A stretch of DNA of 64,000 nt, from assembly GCA_900768795.1 (NCBI GenBank), contig CAAGEH010000003.1, positions 62,001-126,000 on the forward strand, written 5' to 3'. Positions 44,688-53,062 of this stretch are shown here, in pieces. Position 1 is the stretch's first letter. Each line of letters starts with the position of its first letter. Origin of the DNA: an uncultured Collinsella sp. GTDB taxonomy: Bacteria > Actinomycetota > Coriobacteriia > Coriobacteriales > Coriobacteriaceae. The notes below the pieces were generated by a model. It was not told the origin of the DNA. It saw nothing but the letters and a program-made list of their open reading frames with translations, and did no database searches. A program made the position numbers and the translations under genes.

Positions 44688-44858
44688 GCGACGGCGGCGG
44701 CAAACGAGCGGCGGCGATGCCAAGCAAGCGCCTGCGTTGGCAAATAACCGACGGCGGAGAACAGCCGGACGGATGACATCCGATGTGTGCCTCAAGCAGA
44801 AGATGACGACCGCGAATGGCAACAGCCGGGCGCTCGACAGTCGAAGTCCTGCATCGGC

Positions 44859-45095
44859 TTATCCGCGCTGCAGCCCGAACATGCGCGCGTTGCGCTCGGC
44901 AACCATCATGTTGATTTCGGCGATTTCCATCTCACCGTCGATGTAGGGCTGATACGTTCCAAACGGATCGCCCGCTCCCAAACTGCAGTTTCCGCAATTC
45001 TCGCAGCTGCCGTTGCCACATCCCGAGAGAGCCAAGCGAATGATTTCCTCGCGTTCTGCGCGCGTAGTGTCTTTGATGAGTTTGCTTTTTGCCAT
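44859..45095 (-). CDS. Small Cys-rich protein of unknown function
   Basis: 78 residues with a clear start (ATG 45095 after AAAGGGGC). A basic N-terminus precedes a compact cluster CGNGSCENCGNC, which could bind iron-sulfur or zinc, and an acidic C-terminal helix (EMEIAEINMMVAERNARM). I do not recognise the family. It lies between the antiporter and a terminator hairpin with no obvious partner. Confidence 0.7.
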   Translation of the reverse strand: MAKSKLIKDTTRAEREEIIRLALSGCGNGSCENCGNCSLGAGDPFGTYQPYIDGEMEIAEINMMVAERNARMFGLQRG

Positions 45096-45172
45096 TTCTG
45101 CCCCTTTGTTTCTCGCTATAGCTTTGCCGGCTATAAACCTACTGGCATCATAGGCTTATATGCCACAAAAAA

Positions 45173-45203
45173 CGGGTCGTATTCCCAGAGGGAACACGAC
45201 CCG
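45173..45203 (-). terminator. Intrinsic terminator downstream of hom
   Basis: AACGGGTCGTATTCCC and GGAACACGACCCG form a stem of about 13 bp around AGAG. On the minus strand it is followed by TTTTTTG, so it ends minus-strand transcription arriving from hom. Confidence 0.8.
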
Positions 45204-45254
45204 CAAAACTCTCGTGATTCAAAATGCTTGGAACCTATTCATAGGGCTCCGTGA

Positions 45255-45320
45255 TGCTTGAGGCTTTTGGACTGGAGCTTGGCCTGGAGCTCGGCTTGAG
45301 GCTTTTGGACTAGGGCTCGG
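45255..45320. repeat. Pair of direct repeats, about 39 bp apart
   Basis: GCTTGAGGCTTTTGGACT occurs near 45256 and again near 45295, each followed by a GGAGCTTGG/GGGCTCGG variant. It lies between the hom terminator and the 26-bp array. Confidence 0.6.
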
Positions 45321-45358
45321 CTCGGGGGTCGGCTCATCATAACGCGACTGGGACTCGT

Positions 45359-45488
45359 CTTGCCATAGTACCATTGAGACCCAGCTTGCCATGACGGCAT
45401 CGGAGTCCGTCTTGCCACGACGCCATTGGAGTCCGCCTCGCCACGATGCAATCGGTGCCTAGTTCGCCATGACGCCGTCTGTCCAGGC
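45359..45488. repeat. 26-bp tandem repeat running out of the 3' end of hom
   Basis: Five units with an exact 26-bp step: CTTGCCA or its variants start at 45359, 45385, 45411, 45437 and 45463. The last unit contains the stop codon and final codons of hom (complement of ...VMAN), so the array appears to be degenerate copies of the gene's own tail, extended into the non-coding side. Confidence 0.85.
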
Positions 45489-46799
45489 GTCGACATCCTC
45501 GATGCGCAGGACGTTGGCGACCTCGGCCACGCAGTCGACGCCTGCAAGCTCGGCGGCGGCAGCCTGGACGTCCTTCTCGAGCGCGCGGTGCGTCAGGAAG
45601 ACGACCGAGCAGCTGTCGCCCTCGGCTTTGCCGTCCTCGAGCTGATTGATCAGGCTGATCGAGATGTTGTTCTTTGCGAACACGTCGACGGTCTCGGCGA
45701 GCGCGCCCACGCGGTCGGCGATCTTAAGACGGACGTAGTACTTGGTCTCGAGCTCGTCCATCGGACGAATGGCGACGGTGTGCTTAAACGGCTCGGGCTC
45801 GGGAAGCGGAGCGCTGCCGCGGCTGATGGGGTCGGCGAGCGTGAGGATGTCGCCGACGACGGCGCTCGCGGTGGGGAACGAGCCGGCGCCCGCGCCGTAG
45901 AACATGGTCTCGCCCACGGCATCGCCCACCACGTACACGGCGTTCATGGCGCCGGAAACCTTAGCGAGCATGTGATCGAGCGGAATCATCGTGGGATGAA
46001 CGCGGACGTCCAGGCCGTTATCGGTCTTATGTGCGATGCCGAGCAACTTGATGGTGTAGCCCAGGTCGTGCGCCACGGCGATATCCTCGGCCGCGATGGT
46101 ACGGATGCCCTGTTGATATACATCGTCGGTGGTCACGCGCGTGCCGAATCCGATCGATGCGAGAATGGCGGTCTTGCTGGCGGCATCGAAGCCGTCGACG
46201 TCGGCGGACGGGTCCGCCTCGGCGTAGCCCTTAGCCTGTGCATCGGCGAGAACGTCGGCGTAGTCGGCGCCCTCCTCCTCCATGCGGGAGAGGATGTAGT
46301 TAGTGGTGCCGTTGAGGATGCCGGCGATGGTGAGGATGTCGTTGCCCACAAGGTCGCGCTCGAGGGTGCTCACGATGGGGATGCCGCCACCGCAGGCCGC
46401 CTCGCACTTGAGCTGGACGCCGCATGCGCGCGCTTTGGAGGCAAGCGCCTCGACATGGCGCCCAAGCAGGGCCTTGTTGGCAGTCACGACATGCTTGCCC
46501 GCGCTGAAGGCCGCCTCGTAGATTTCGGTAGCGGGATGCTCGCCGCCGATAAGCTCGACGACGATGTCGATTTCGTCGTCAGCGACGATATCGTGCCAAT
46601 CGTTCGTGAAGTCCTCACGGGCGATGCCGGCTGCCTCCGCCTGCTCCCAGACGAGGCCGCACGCGCGTTTGACCTTGAGATCGATGCCGTATGCAGAGAT
46701 ATATTCGTCGTGATGGGCGATGATGGTGCGCGCGACGCCGCCGCCGACGGTTCCGAGGCCGATAAGGCCGACGTTTACGGTGCGCAAGGATTCCGCCAT
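45459..46799 (-). CDS. hom: Homoserine dehydrogenase
   Basis: 446 residues: NAD(P)-binding VGLIGLGTVGGG (about residues 10-21), VELIGGEHPATEIYEAA, TANKALLGRH, the signature LNGTTNYILSRM (about 175-186) and AEADPSADVDGFDAASK (the catalytic Lys/Asp region), then a C-terminal ACT domain (from about 355, TKYYVRLKIADRVGALAETV). It reduces aspartate semialdehyde to homoserine, the branch point to threonine, methionine and isoleucine. ATG 46799 follows AAAAGGAG. The ACT domain implies feedback control, probably by threonine. Its terminal codons belong to a 26-bp repeat array. Confidence 0.95.
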   Translation of the reverse strand: MAESLRTVNVGLIGLGTVGGGVARTIIAHHDEYISAYGIDLKVKRACGLVWEQAEAAGIAREDFTNDWHDIVADDEIDIVVELIGGEHPATEIYEAAFSAGKHVVTANKALLGRHVEALASKARACGVQLKCEAACGGGIPIVSTLERDLVGNDILTIAGILNGTTNYILSRMEEEGADYADVLADAQAKGYAEADPSADVDGFDAASKTAILASIGFGTRVTTDDVYQQGIRTIAAEDIAVAHDLGYTIKLLGIAHKTDNGLDVRVHPTMIPLDHMLAKVSGAMNAVYVVGDAVGETMFYGAGAGSFPTASAVVGDILTLADPISRGSAPLPEPEPFKHTVAIRPMDELETKYYVRLKIADRVGALAETVDVFAKNNISISLINQLEDGKAEGDSCSVVFLTHRALEKDVQAAAAELAGVDCVAEVANVLRIEDVDAWTDGVMAN

Positions 46800-46973
46800 G
46801 GGTATGCTCCTTTTCGTGTTAGGGCTATAGCTACGTGCGATTATGCGTATGTGCAAACATTTTAGCGGTTACGGCTCCGTATTCCCACACCAATACGCGC
46901 ACCAATAATTGACCGGGTGGCGTTTTATTGCATACGCGTGGGGTACGCGTGGGGTGTTGCAATTACATAAGTG

Positions 46974-46996
46974 ACCTGCGGTTTTGTTCACGCAGG
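46974..46996. promoter_or_regulatory. Inverted repeat CCTGCG/CGCAGG in the hom-livJ gap
   Basis: CCTGCG (46975-46980) pairs with CGCAGG (46991-46996) around GTTTTGTTCA. The motif ACCTGCGGTTTTGTT is shared with the gap at 1461 and, in part, with 16078. A neighbouring direct duplication of ACGCGTGGGGT occurs at 46935-46955. Confidence 0.4.
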
Positions 46997-47075
46997 AATT
47001 GGGGATCCGCTATTGTTGCGGCGTATGCCAGCGGCAATGTCAAAATTTGTCCATACTGTTAATTATGCAAAGGAA

Positions 47076-47117
47076 TTGACAACTGGTAGCACTTTTATGT
47101 GCTAAAGCGGCTATCCT
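47076..47117 (+). promoter_or_regulatory. Promoter region of livJ with an embedded inverted repeat
   Basis: TTGACA (47076-47081) is a perfect -35. Downstream, TAGCAC (47087-47092) and GTGCTA (47099-47104) form a 6-bp inverted repeat with a 6-bp loop. Two -10 candidates exist: TGCTAA (47100-47105), with 18-bp spacing, or TATCCT (47112-47117), which fits poorly with this -35 but also occurs as TATCCTAATG before fba. A repressor bound to the inverted repeat would block either. Confidence 0.55.
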
Positions 47118-47194
47118 AATGCGCACGCCGATTCGGGCGTACATCTTTGTGTGTCGCGCAGCAACGTCGCGACGGGAATCGAAAGGAGAGCCGT

Positions 47195-48373
47195 ATGTCG
47201 AGCCTCACCGGTATGTCATTCAACCCTGTAATGAGCCGTAGGAGCATTATCGCAGGTGCAGCAGGTCTGGGGGCAGCCGGTATTCTAGCTGGGTGCTCTT
47301 CCAACGGTTCTGGTTCCTCCAACGGTGGCGAGTTCAAGATCGGCACCATCGGACCGCTGACCGGCGCTGCCGCATCCTACGGTAAGTCCGTCACCCAGGG
47401 CGTCGCACTCGCTTGCAAGGATTTCTCCACCAAGAGCCTCAAGCTCACGAGCAAGGCTCAGGACGACGTCGCCGATCCCGAGAAGTCCGTCACCGCTTTC
47501 AACGACCTCGCTGACTGGGGTATGCAGGCGCTCGTCGGCCCGACCACCACGGGCGCTTCGGTCGCCGTGGCCAAGGAGACCACCAAGGACCCCAAGGTCT
47601 TCATGATTACCCCGTCCGCTTCTTCCGAGGACGTCACCAAGGGCAAGAGCAACGTTTTCCAGGTTTGCTTCACCGACCCCAACCAGGGTGTGAACGCTGC
47701 CAAGTTCCTCGCCAGCAAGTACCCCAACGAGAAGTTCGTCGTCTTCTACAACGCCGGCGACGCATATTCTTCGGGCATCGCTGACGCGTTCAAGGCCCAG
47801 GCCAAGAAGTCCAAGCTCCAGATCGTCGACGAGGAGACCTTCAAGGACGACTCCTCCACGAGCTTCACCAACCAACTGACCAAGGCCAAGCAGGCCGGCG
47901 CCACCATGATCTTCGCGCCGATCTACTACACGCCCGCATCCGTTCTGCTCAAGAACGCAAACGACATGGGCTACAGCGTCAAGATGATGGGCTGCGACGG
48001 CATGGACGGCATCCTGGGCCTCGAGGGCTTCGATACCAAGCTCGCCGAGGGCCTGCTGCTCATGACCCCGTTTTCCGCTGACGATGAGAAGAACGCAAAG
48101 TTCGTCAAGGCCTACAAGGCTAAGTACGGCAAGACCCCCGATCAGTTCGCCGCCGACGCATATGACGGCGTTCACGCTGTGGTCGAGGCACTCAAGAAGG
48201 CAGGTCTCGGCTCCGACGCCAAGGCCGAGGAGGTTGCCGACAAGCTTCCTGCCGCCATGCTCAAGATCGAGGTCGACGGTCTGACCGGCAAGCTGACCTG
48301 GAACAAGAAGGGTCAGGTCCAGAAGGATCCTACTGCCTACGTCATCAAGGACGGCAAGTACGTACAGGCATAA
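47195..48373 (+). CDS. livJ: Branched-chain amino acid ABC transporter, substrate-binding lipoprotein
   Basis: 392 residues. A twin-arginine-like signal (SRRSIIAGAAGLGAAGILAGC) ends in a lipobox; the Cys would be lipidated. The mature part is a type I periplasmic-binding fold of the LivJ family: IGTIGPLTGAAASYG, VGPTTTGASVAVAKE, NAGDAYSSGIADAF and FAADAYDGVHAVVEALKKAG. It captures leucine, isoleucine, valine or related amino acids for LivHMGF. Codon use is strongly biased to AAG, GAG and GGC, suggesting high expression. ATG 47195 follows GAAAGGAG. Confidence 0.92.
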   Translation: MSSLTGMSFNPVMSRRSIIAGAAGLGAAGILAGCSSNGSGSSNGGEFKIGTIGPLTGAAASYGKSVTQGVALACKDFSTKSLKLTSKAQDDVADPEKSVTAFNDLADWGMQALVGPTTTGASVAVAKETTKDPKVFMITPSASSEDVTKGKSNVFQVCFTDPNQGVNAAKFLASKYPNEKFVVFYNAGDAYSSGIADAFKAQAKKSKLQIVDEETFKDDSSTSFTNQLTKAKQAGATMIFAPIYYTPASVLLKNANDMGYSVKMMGCDGMDGILGLEGFDTKLAEGLLLMTPFSADDEKNAKFVKAYKAKYGKTPDQFAADAYDGVHAVVEALKKAGLGSDAKAEEVADKLPAAMLKIEVDGLTGKLTWNKKGQVQKDPTAYVIKDGKYVQA

Positions 48374-48510
48374 CAGCCGCTTGCAATAACGCGGTTTGGA
48401 GAACGAGCAGGGCGAGGTTATCCTTTCCCTGCTTGCTTCATATAGACGGGCAACGTTACGCTCGTGTTTCGAAAGGCATTGGGAAACCAATAGGAAAGGG
48501 GGATGTGGAA

Positions 48511-49392
48511 ATGGAAGTCTTTATTCAGTACCTCGTCAACGGCCTGTCCATGGGTAGCGTCTACGCGTTGATCGCACTCGGTTACACCATGGTCTACGGT
48601 ATCGCCAAGATGCTGAACTTTGCCCATGGTGACGTCATCATGGTCGGCGCATACGTGTCATTCTGTGCCACATCGTATATGGGTCTGCCGGGCTGGGCCT
48701 CAGTGATTCTCTCGGTTGTCGCGTGCACCGTACTCGGTGTTCTTATCGAGGGTCTTGCGTACAAGCCGCTGCGTCAGGCGGGATCGCTTGCCGTTCTGAT
48801 CACGGCAATCGGTGTGTCGTATTTTCTGCAGAACGCGGCGCAGCTTCTTTGGGGTGCCACGCCCAAGAACTTCACGTCGCTTGTCACGTTCAAGGTGCCG
48901 GATTTCCTGGCCCAGTTCAACGTGAGCGCGGTTTCGCTCGTCACGATTGTGTCGTGCCTCGTTATCATGGCAGGTCTTATGTACTTCACGAGTAAGACCA
49001 AGATGGGCAAGGCCATGCGCGCCGTCTCCGAAGACAAGGACGCTGCCGAGCTCATGGGCATCAACGTCAACCGCACCATCTCGATGACGTTCGCCATCGG
49101 CTCCGCGCTCGCCGCCATCGCGGGCGTGCTGCTGTGCTCCTACTCTCCGGTTCTTCAGCCCACGACGGGCGCCATGCCTGGTATCAAGGCGTTTGACGCT
49201 GCTGTTTTCGGCGGCATCGGCTCGATTCCTGGCGCTTTTGTCGGCGGCATCCTGATCGGCATCATCGAGGCCATGGCTCAGGCATATATCTCCACGAGCC
49301 TTGCCAACTCCATCGTGTTCGGTGTGCTTATCATCGTCTTGCTCGTAAAGCCTGCGGGTCTTCTCGGAAAATACGTGCCGGAGAAGGTGTAG
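48511..49392 (+). CDS. livH: Branched-chain amino acid ABC permease LivH
   Basis: 293 residues with about eight membrane segments. IQYLVNGLSMGSVYALIALG and MVYGIAKMLNFAHGDVIMVG near the start, and AVFGGIGSIPGAFVGGILIG near the end, are the LivH signature. It forms the membrane channel with LivM. ATG 48511 is chosen because AAAGGGGG is 10 bp upstream. The gene follows livJ by 137 bp. Confidence 0.92.
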   Translation: MEVFIQYLVNGLSMGSVYALIALGYTMVYGIAKMLNFAHGDVIMVGAYVSFCATSYMGLPGWASVILSVVACTVLGVLIEGLAYKPLRQAGSLAVLITAIGVSYFLQNAAQLLWGATPKNFTSLVTFKVPDFLAQFNVSAVSLVTIVSCLVIMAGLMYFTSKTKMGKAMRAVSEDKDAAELMGINVNRTISMTFAIGSALAAIAGVLLCSYSPVLQPTTGAMPGIKAFDAAVFGGIGSIPGAFVGGILIGIIEAMAQAYISTSLANSIVFGVLIIVLLVKPAGLLGKYVPEKV

Positions 49393-50475
49393 GTGAGCGA
49401 TATGAAATTCCTTAAAGATAAACAGACGCGTCATGATTTCGTGACGTATGCCATGTGTATCGTTGCGTTTGCCGTCGTCTATTTCATGCAGGTCAACTAC
49501 ATGATTCCGCGCATGATCACGGGCCTGCTCGTTCCTATCACGGCATATATCGTGATGGCTATCTCGCTTAACCTCGTTGTCGGTATCGCCGGCGATCTTT
49601 CGCTCGGCCACGCCGGATTTATGAGCGTGGGCGCGTACGTGGGTATCGTCACGGCGGTGAGCCTGCAGGAGGCGATTCCCTCCGACCCGATCCGTCTGGT
49701 CGTCGCCATCATCGTCGGTGCTGTCGTTACGGCGATTATCGGTGCGCTTATCGGGATTCCTGTCCTGCGCCTTTCGGGCGACTACCTCGCTATCGTCACC
49801 CTTGCATTTGGCGAGATCATCAAGGAGATCATCACCTGCCTGATCGTTGGCGTTGACGAGCACGGTTTGCATGTCATCTTCAACATCTCGGGCAACTCGA
49901 CGGTCGATGACCTGCACCTGACGAGCTCGGGCACCGCCATCATCAAGGGCGCACAGGGCGCTTCGGGCGTTTCGACCTGCTCGACGTTTATCGCGGGCGC
50001 CATCCTCGTGCTTATCGCGCTTGTGATCGTACTCAACCTCGTGCGTAGTCGCACCGGTCGCGCCATCATGGCTGTGCGCGACAACCGTATCGCCGCCGAG
50101 TCCATCGGCCTTTCGGTCACCAAGTACCGTATGATCGCGTTCGTTATTTCGGCCGCTCTCGCCGGTGCCGCCGGCGCGCTCTACGGCAATAACTTCTCTC
50201 AGCTCTCTGCTACCAAATTCGACTTCAACACATCGGTTCTCATCCTCGTGTTCGTCGTGCTCGGCGGTCTGGGCAATATGCGCGGCTCCGTCATCGCGGC
50301 GGCTTTGCTGACGATTCTGCCCGAGGCACTGCGCCAGTTCTCCGACTATCGCATGCTCATTTACGCTATCGTGCTGATTCTCGTCATGATCTTTACCAAC
50401 AGCCCCCAGGTGAAGATGTTCTTTGCACGCTTTGCCCCCAAAAAGAAAGAGGAGGTGGCGAGCGATGCCGAGTAA
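49393..50475 (+). CDS. livM: Branched-chain amino acid ABC permease LivM
   Basis: 360 residues with about nine to ten membrane segments. LSLGHAGFMSVGAYVG, LRLSGDYLAIVTLAFGEI, VRDNRIAAESIGL and VFVVLGGLGNMRGSVIAA are LivM landmarks. Two starts are possible: GTG 49393, immediately after livH with GGAGAAGG upstream, or ATG 49402. It ends 11 bp inside livG. Confidence 0.9.
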   Translation: MSDMKFLKDKQTRHDFVTYAMCIVAFAVVYFMQVNYMIPRMITGLLVPITAYIVMAISLNLVVGIAGDLSLGHAGFMSVGAYVGIVTAVSLQEAIPSDPIRLVVAIIVGAVVTAIIGALIGIPVLRLSGDYLAIVTLAFGEIIKEIITCLIVGVDEHGLHVIFNISGNSTVDDLHLTSSGTAIIKGAQGASGVSTCSTFIAGAILVLIALVIVLNLVRSRTGRAIMAVRDNRIAAESIGLSVTKYRMIAFVISAALAGAAGALYGNNFSQLSATKFDFNTSVLILVFVVLGGLGNMRGSVIAAALLTILPEALRQFSDYRMLIYAIVLILVMIFTNSPQVKMFFARFAPKKKEEVASDAE

Positions 50476-51325
50476 CTTTGAGTTCAAGAAGGGCAAGATG
50501 GTCCCGTATCCTTCGGGCGCCATCGTCCCCGATCGCGACCTTACCGAGCGTCCTGCGCTCGAGTGCATCCATCTGGGTATCGAGTTCGGCGGTCTTAAGG
50601 CTGTCGACGACTTTAGCCTGACTATCGGCAAGACCGAGATTGCAGGTCTTATCGGCCCGAACGGTGCTGGCAAGACCACGGTCTTCAACCTGCTCACCAA
50701 GGTGTACCAGCCCACGCACGGCACCATTCTGCTCGATGGCGAGGACACCTCGGGAAAGACGGTTTCCCAGGTCAACCGCATGGGCATCGCCCGTACGTTC
50801 CAGAACATCCGCCTGTTCAACACCATGAGCGTAGAGGACAACGTCAAGGTCGGTCTCCACAATCAGGAGAAATACAGCTCCCTTGAGGGCGTGTTGCGCC
50901 TGCCGACGTACTGGAAGCATGAAAAGGCAGCTCACGACAAGGCCATGGACCTGCTCAAGATTTTCAACATGGAAGATCTTGCGAACGAGCAGGCGGGCGC
51001 CTTGCCTTACGGTGCTCAGCGTCGTCTTGAGATTCTGCGCGCGCTTGCCACCAACCCCAAGCTGCTGTTGCTTGACGAGCCTGCTGCCGGCATGAATCCT
51101 TCGGAGACCGCCGAGCTGATGGAGAACATCGTCAAGATTCGCGATACGTTCAACATCGCTGTCATGCTCATCGAGCACGATATGTCGCTCGTCATGAAGA
51201 TCTGCGAGGGCATTTGCGTGCTTAACTTTGGCAAGGTTATCGCCAAGGGTACCGCCGAGGAGATCCAGAACAACGAGGCAGTCATCGAGGCATATCTGGG
51301 CAAGCAGAAGGGGGTCGAGGCTTAA
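50465..51325 (+). CDS. livG: Branched-chain amino acid ABC ATPase LivG
   Basis: 286 residues. Walker A GPNGAGKTT, ARTFQNIRLFNTMSVEDN, the LivG-type signature LPYGAQRRLEILRALA, Walker B LLLDEPAAGMNP and the switch His in LIEHDM are all present. The N-terminal extension (about 30 residues) is longer than usual. GAGGAGG precedes ATG 50465, which overlaps livM by 11 bp. Confidence 0.92.
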   Translation: MPSNFEFKKGKMVPYPSGAIVPDRDLTERPALECIHLGIEFGGLKAVDDFSLTIGKTEIAGLIGPNGAGKTTVFNLLTKVYQPTHGTILLDGEDTSGKTVSQVNRMGIARTFQNIRLFNTMSVEDNVKVGLHNQEKYSSLEGVLRLPTYWKHEKAAHDKAMDLLKIFNMEDLANEQAGALPYGAQRRLEILRALATNPKLLLLDEPAAGMNPSETAELMENIVKIRDTFNIAVMLIEHDMSLVMKICEGICVLNFGKVIAKGTAEEIQNNEAVIEAYLGKQKGVEA

Positions 51326-52048
51326 ATGGCAGACGCAAAAGAGCCGATGCTCTCTGTTTACAACATCAACGTGTGGTACGGAGCGATTCACGCCATCAAG
51401 AACATTTCGTTCGACGTTAACGAGGGCGAAATCGTTGCCCTGATCGGCGCAAACGGTGCCGGCAAGTCGACGACGCTTAAGACTATTTCGGGCCTCCTGC
51501 GTTCCAAGACGGGCTCCATCAAGTTTATGGGCGAGGATATTACGCACACGCCCGCCGACAAGCTTGTCAGCCGCGGCCTGGCTCAGGTTCCCGAAGGACG
51601 TCGCGTGTTTCTGGAGATGTCCGTTGAGGAGAATCTCGAGATGGGTGCGTACACGCAGCCCGCTTCCTCGATCGCCCCGGGTATCGAGCGCGTTTACGAG
51701 CAGTTCCCGCGTCTAAAGGAGCGCCGCCGTCAGGTGGCGGGAACGCTTTCGGGTGGCGAACAGCAGATGCTTGCCATGGGTCGTGCACTCATGAGCAATC
51801 CTAAGCTGCTTATGCTCGACGAACCATCCATGGGTTTGGCACCTATCCTGATCGAGCAGATTTTCCAAATCATCGAGGACTTGCATAAGGCTGGCACCAC
51901 GGTACTTCTGGTCGAGCAGAACGCTCAGATGGCGCTCTCGATTGCTACGCGCGGGTATGTGCTCGAAACCGGTAAGGTTACCATGACGGGCACCGGTCAG
52001 GAGCTTCTGCACGATGACAACGTGCGCAAGGCGTACCTGGGCGGCTAA
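51326..52048 (+). CDS. livF: Branched-chain amino acid ABC ATPase LivF
   Basis: 240 residues. YGAIHAIKNISFDVNEGEIV, Walker A GANGAGKST, LAQVPEGRRVFLEMSVEENL, signature LSGGEQQMLAMGRALM, Walker B LLMLDEPSMGL and VEQNAQMAL match LivF. It starts directly after the livG stop (TAAATGG) and completes the operon livJHMGF, which ends at a hairpin terminator. Confidence 0.92.
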   Translation: MADAKEPMLSVYNINVWYGAIHAIKNISFDVNEGEIVALIGANGAGKSTTLKTISGLLRSKTGSIKFMGEDITHTPADKLVSRGLAQVPEGRRVFLEMSVEENLEMGAYTQPASSIAPGIERVYEQFPRLKERRRQVAGTLSGGEQQMLAMGRALMSNPKLLMLDEPSMGLAPILIEQIFQIIEDLHKAGTTVLLVEQNAQMALSIATRGYVLETGKVTMTGTGQELLHDDNVRKAYLGG

Positions 52049-52125
52049 AGGCTGCTTAGTTTTGCTAAGCTGCAAATGCTTCGATGCCGTGCGGGCTTTA
52101 TTTGGATAACCCGACATTCAACGTT

Positions 52126-52157
52126 ACGGGCTCGACCAAAAGGTCGGGCCCGTTTTT
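52126..52157 (+). terminator. Intrinsic terminator of the liv operon
   Basis: ACGGGCTCGACC (52126-52137) and GGTCGGGCCCGT pair around AAAA, followed by TTTTT. The rest of the 332-bp gap to cutC holds nothing else I can name. Confidence 0.85.
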
Positions 52158-52380
52158 ACATGGCTTGTCTCGTACGTGGCCCATTTGCCCGCTTTAACAG
52201 TTCGGAAAAATAGTCAGGCTGCCTTTGTCGGGTGCTCCTCGTTCGTTTACGAAGAGCGTACGAGCATGTGTTCCTTTGAAGACAAGGTAGTTGCATTCGG
52301 ATGCGCGCCTCGGCTTTTCACGGTGTCGCTTGCGTTGCGTTCGGGCTACCATGTACGGAGACAACGAGAGGATGTAGCCC

Positions 52381-53058
52381 ATGCTGTACGAGTTCTGTGC
52401 CGAGAATTTTGAGCGTGTCCCTGAGGCAATTGCCGCAGGTGCCAAGCGTATCGAGCTGTGTGACAATCTGGCCGTGGGCGGCACGACTCCTTCTGCCGGT
52501 GTGCTGAGCGCGGCGGTCAATTATTCCCATGGGCATGGCGCTCGCGTTATGTGCATGATCCGTCCACGCGGAGGAGACTTTTCCGTGAGCGAGAGCGAAC
52601 TGCGCATGATGGAAATCGATATGGGGATCGCGGCGGGCGCGGGTGCAGACGGGCTTGTTTTCGGTTGCCTTAAGCGCCGTTCCGGTGGATGGGCCCTCGA
52701 TCAAATGACGCTCGGTGCCTTGGTGACGGCTGCGGCGTGTTCTGCCGAGGAGGCGGGATGCGACCCCTTTGATCTTACGTTCCACATGGCGTTCGATGCG
52801 CTTGAACCCGAGGCGCAGTTCGATGCGATCGACACGCTCGCCGAATGCAACGTTTCGCGTATTCTCACGCACGGGGGCGCGGCGGGAACGTCCATCGAAG
52901 AGAACCTCGAACATCTCGCGCAGCTTATTGAATATGCCGACGGCCGTTTGACCATTTTGCCCGGAGGCGGAATCAGCTATAAAAATCGCGACATCGTTGC
53001 GAAGGCGCTCGGTGTATCCGAGCTTCACGGCACCAAAATCGTTCCGCTTGAGCGGTAG
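52381..53058 (+). CDS. cutC: CutC-family protein
   Basis: 225 residues, a TIM-barrel of the CutC family (Pfam CutC). FERVPEAIAAGAKRIELCDN, GGTTPSAG, MIRPRGGDFSVSESE, GLVFGCL, ILTHGGA and ILPGGGI are the family signatures. CutC is linked to copper handling, but its biochemical role is unsettled. ATG 52381 is preceded by AGAGGATGT. A lone gene with a convergent neighbour. Confidence 0.9.
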   Translation: MLYEFCAENFERVPEAIAAGAKRIELCDNLAVGGTTPSAGVLSAAVNYSHGHGARVMCMIRPRGGDFSVSESELRMMEIDMGIAAGAGADGLVFGCLKRRSGGWALDQMTLGALVTAAACSAEEAGCDPFDLTFHMAFDALEPEAQFDAIDTLAECNVSRILTHGGAAGTSIEENLEHLAQLIEYADGRLTILPGGGISYKNRDIVAKALGVSELHGTKIVPLER

Positions 53059-53062
53059 GGGG

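Noticed and set aside
42540..44822. 760-codon antisense frame over the antiporter and 62-bp repeats
   Set aside because: Basic, low-complexity shadow with no ribosome site, while the plus strand encodes a clear transporter.
45359..45488. CRISPR-like or coding repeat at the end of hom
   Set aside because: No spacers, and the 26-bp period is not a multiple of three; it is a tandem duplication of the gene tail.
47087..47104. CIRCE element upstream of livJ
   Set aside because: TAGCAC/GTGCTA resembles the CIRCE core, but the spacing is 6 bp instead of the 13 expected between these hexamers and the gene is not a chaperone.
48700..50862. 720-codon antisense frame over livH and livM
   Set aside because: A shadow of conserved permease genes; Arg/Asp/His-rich and without any motif.
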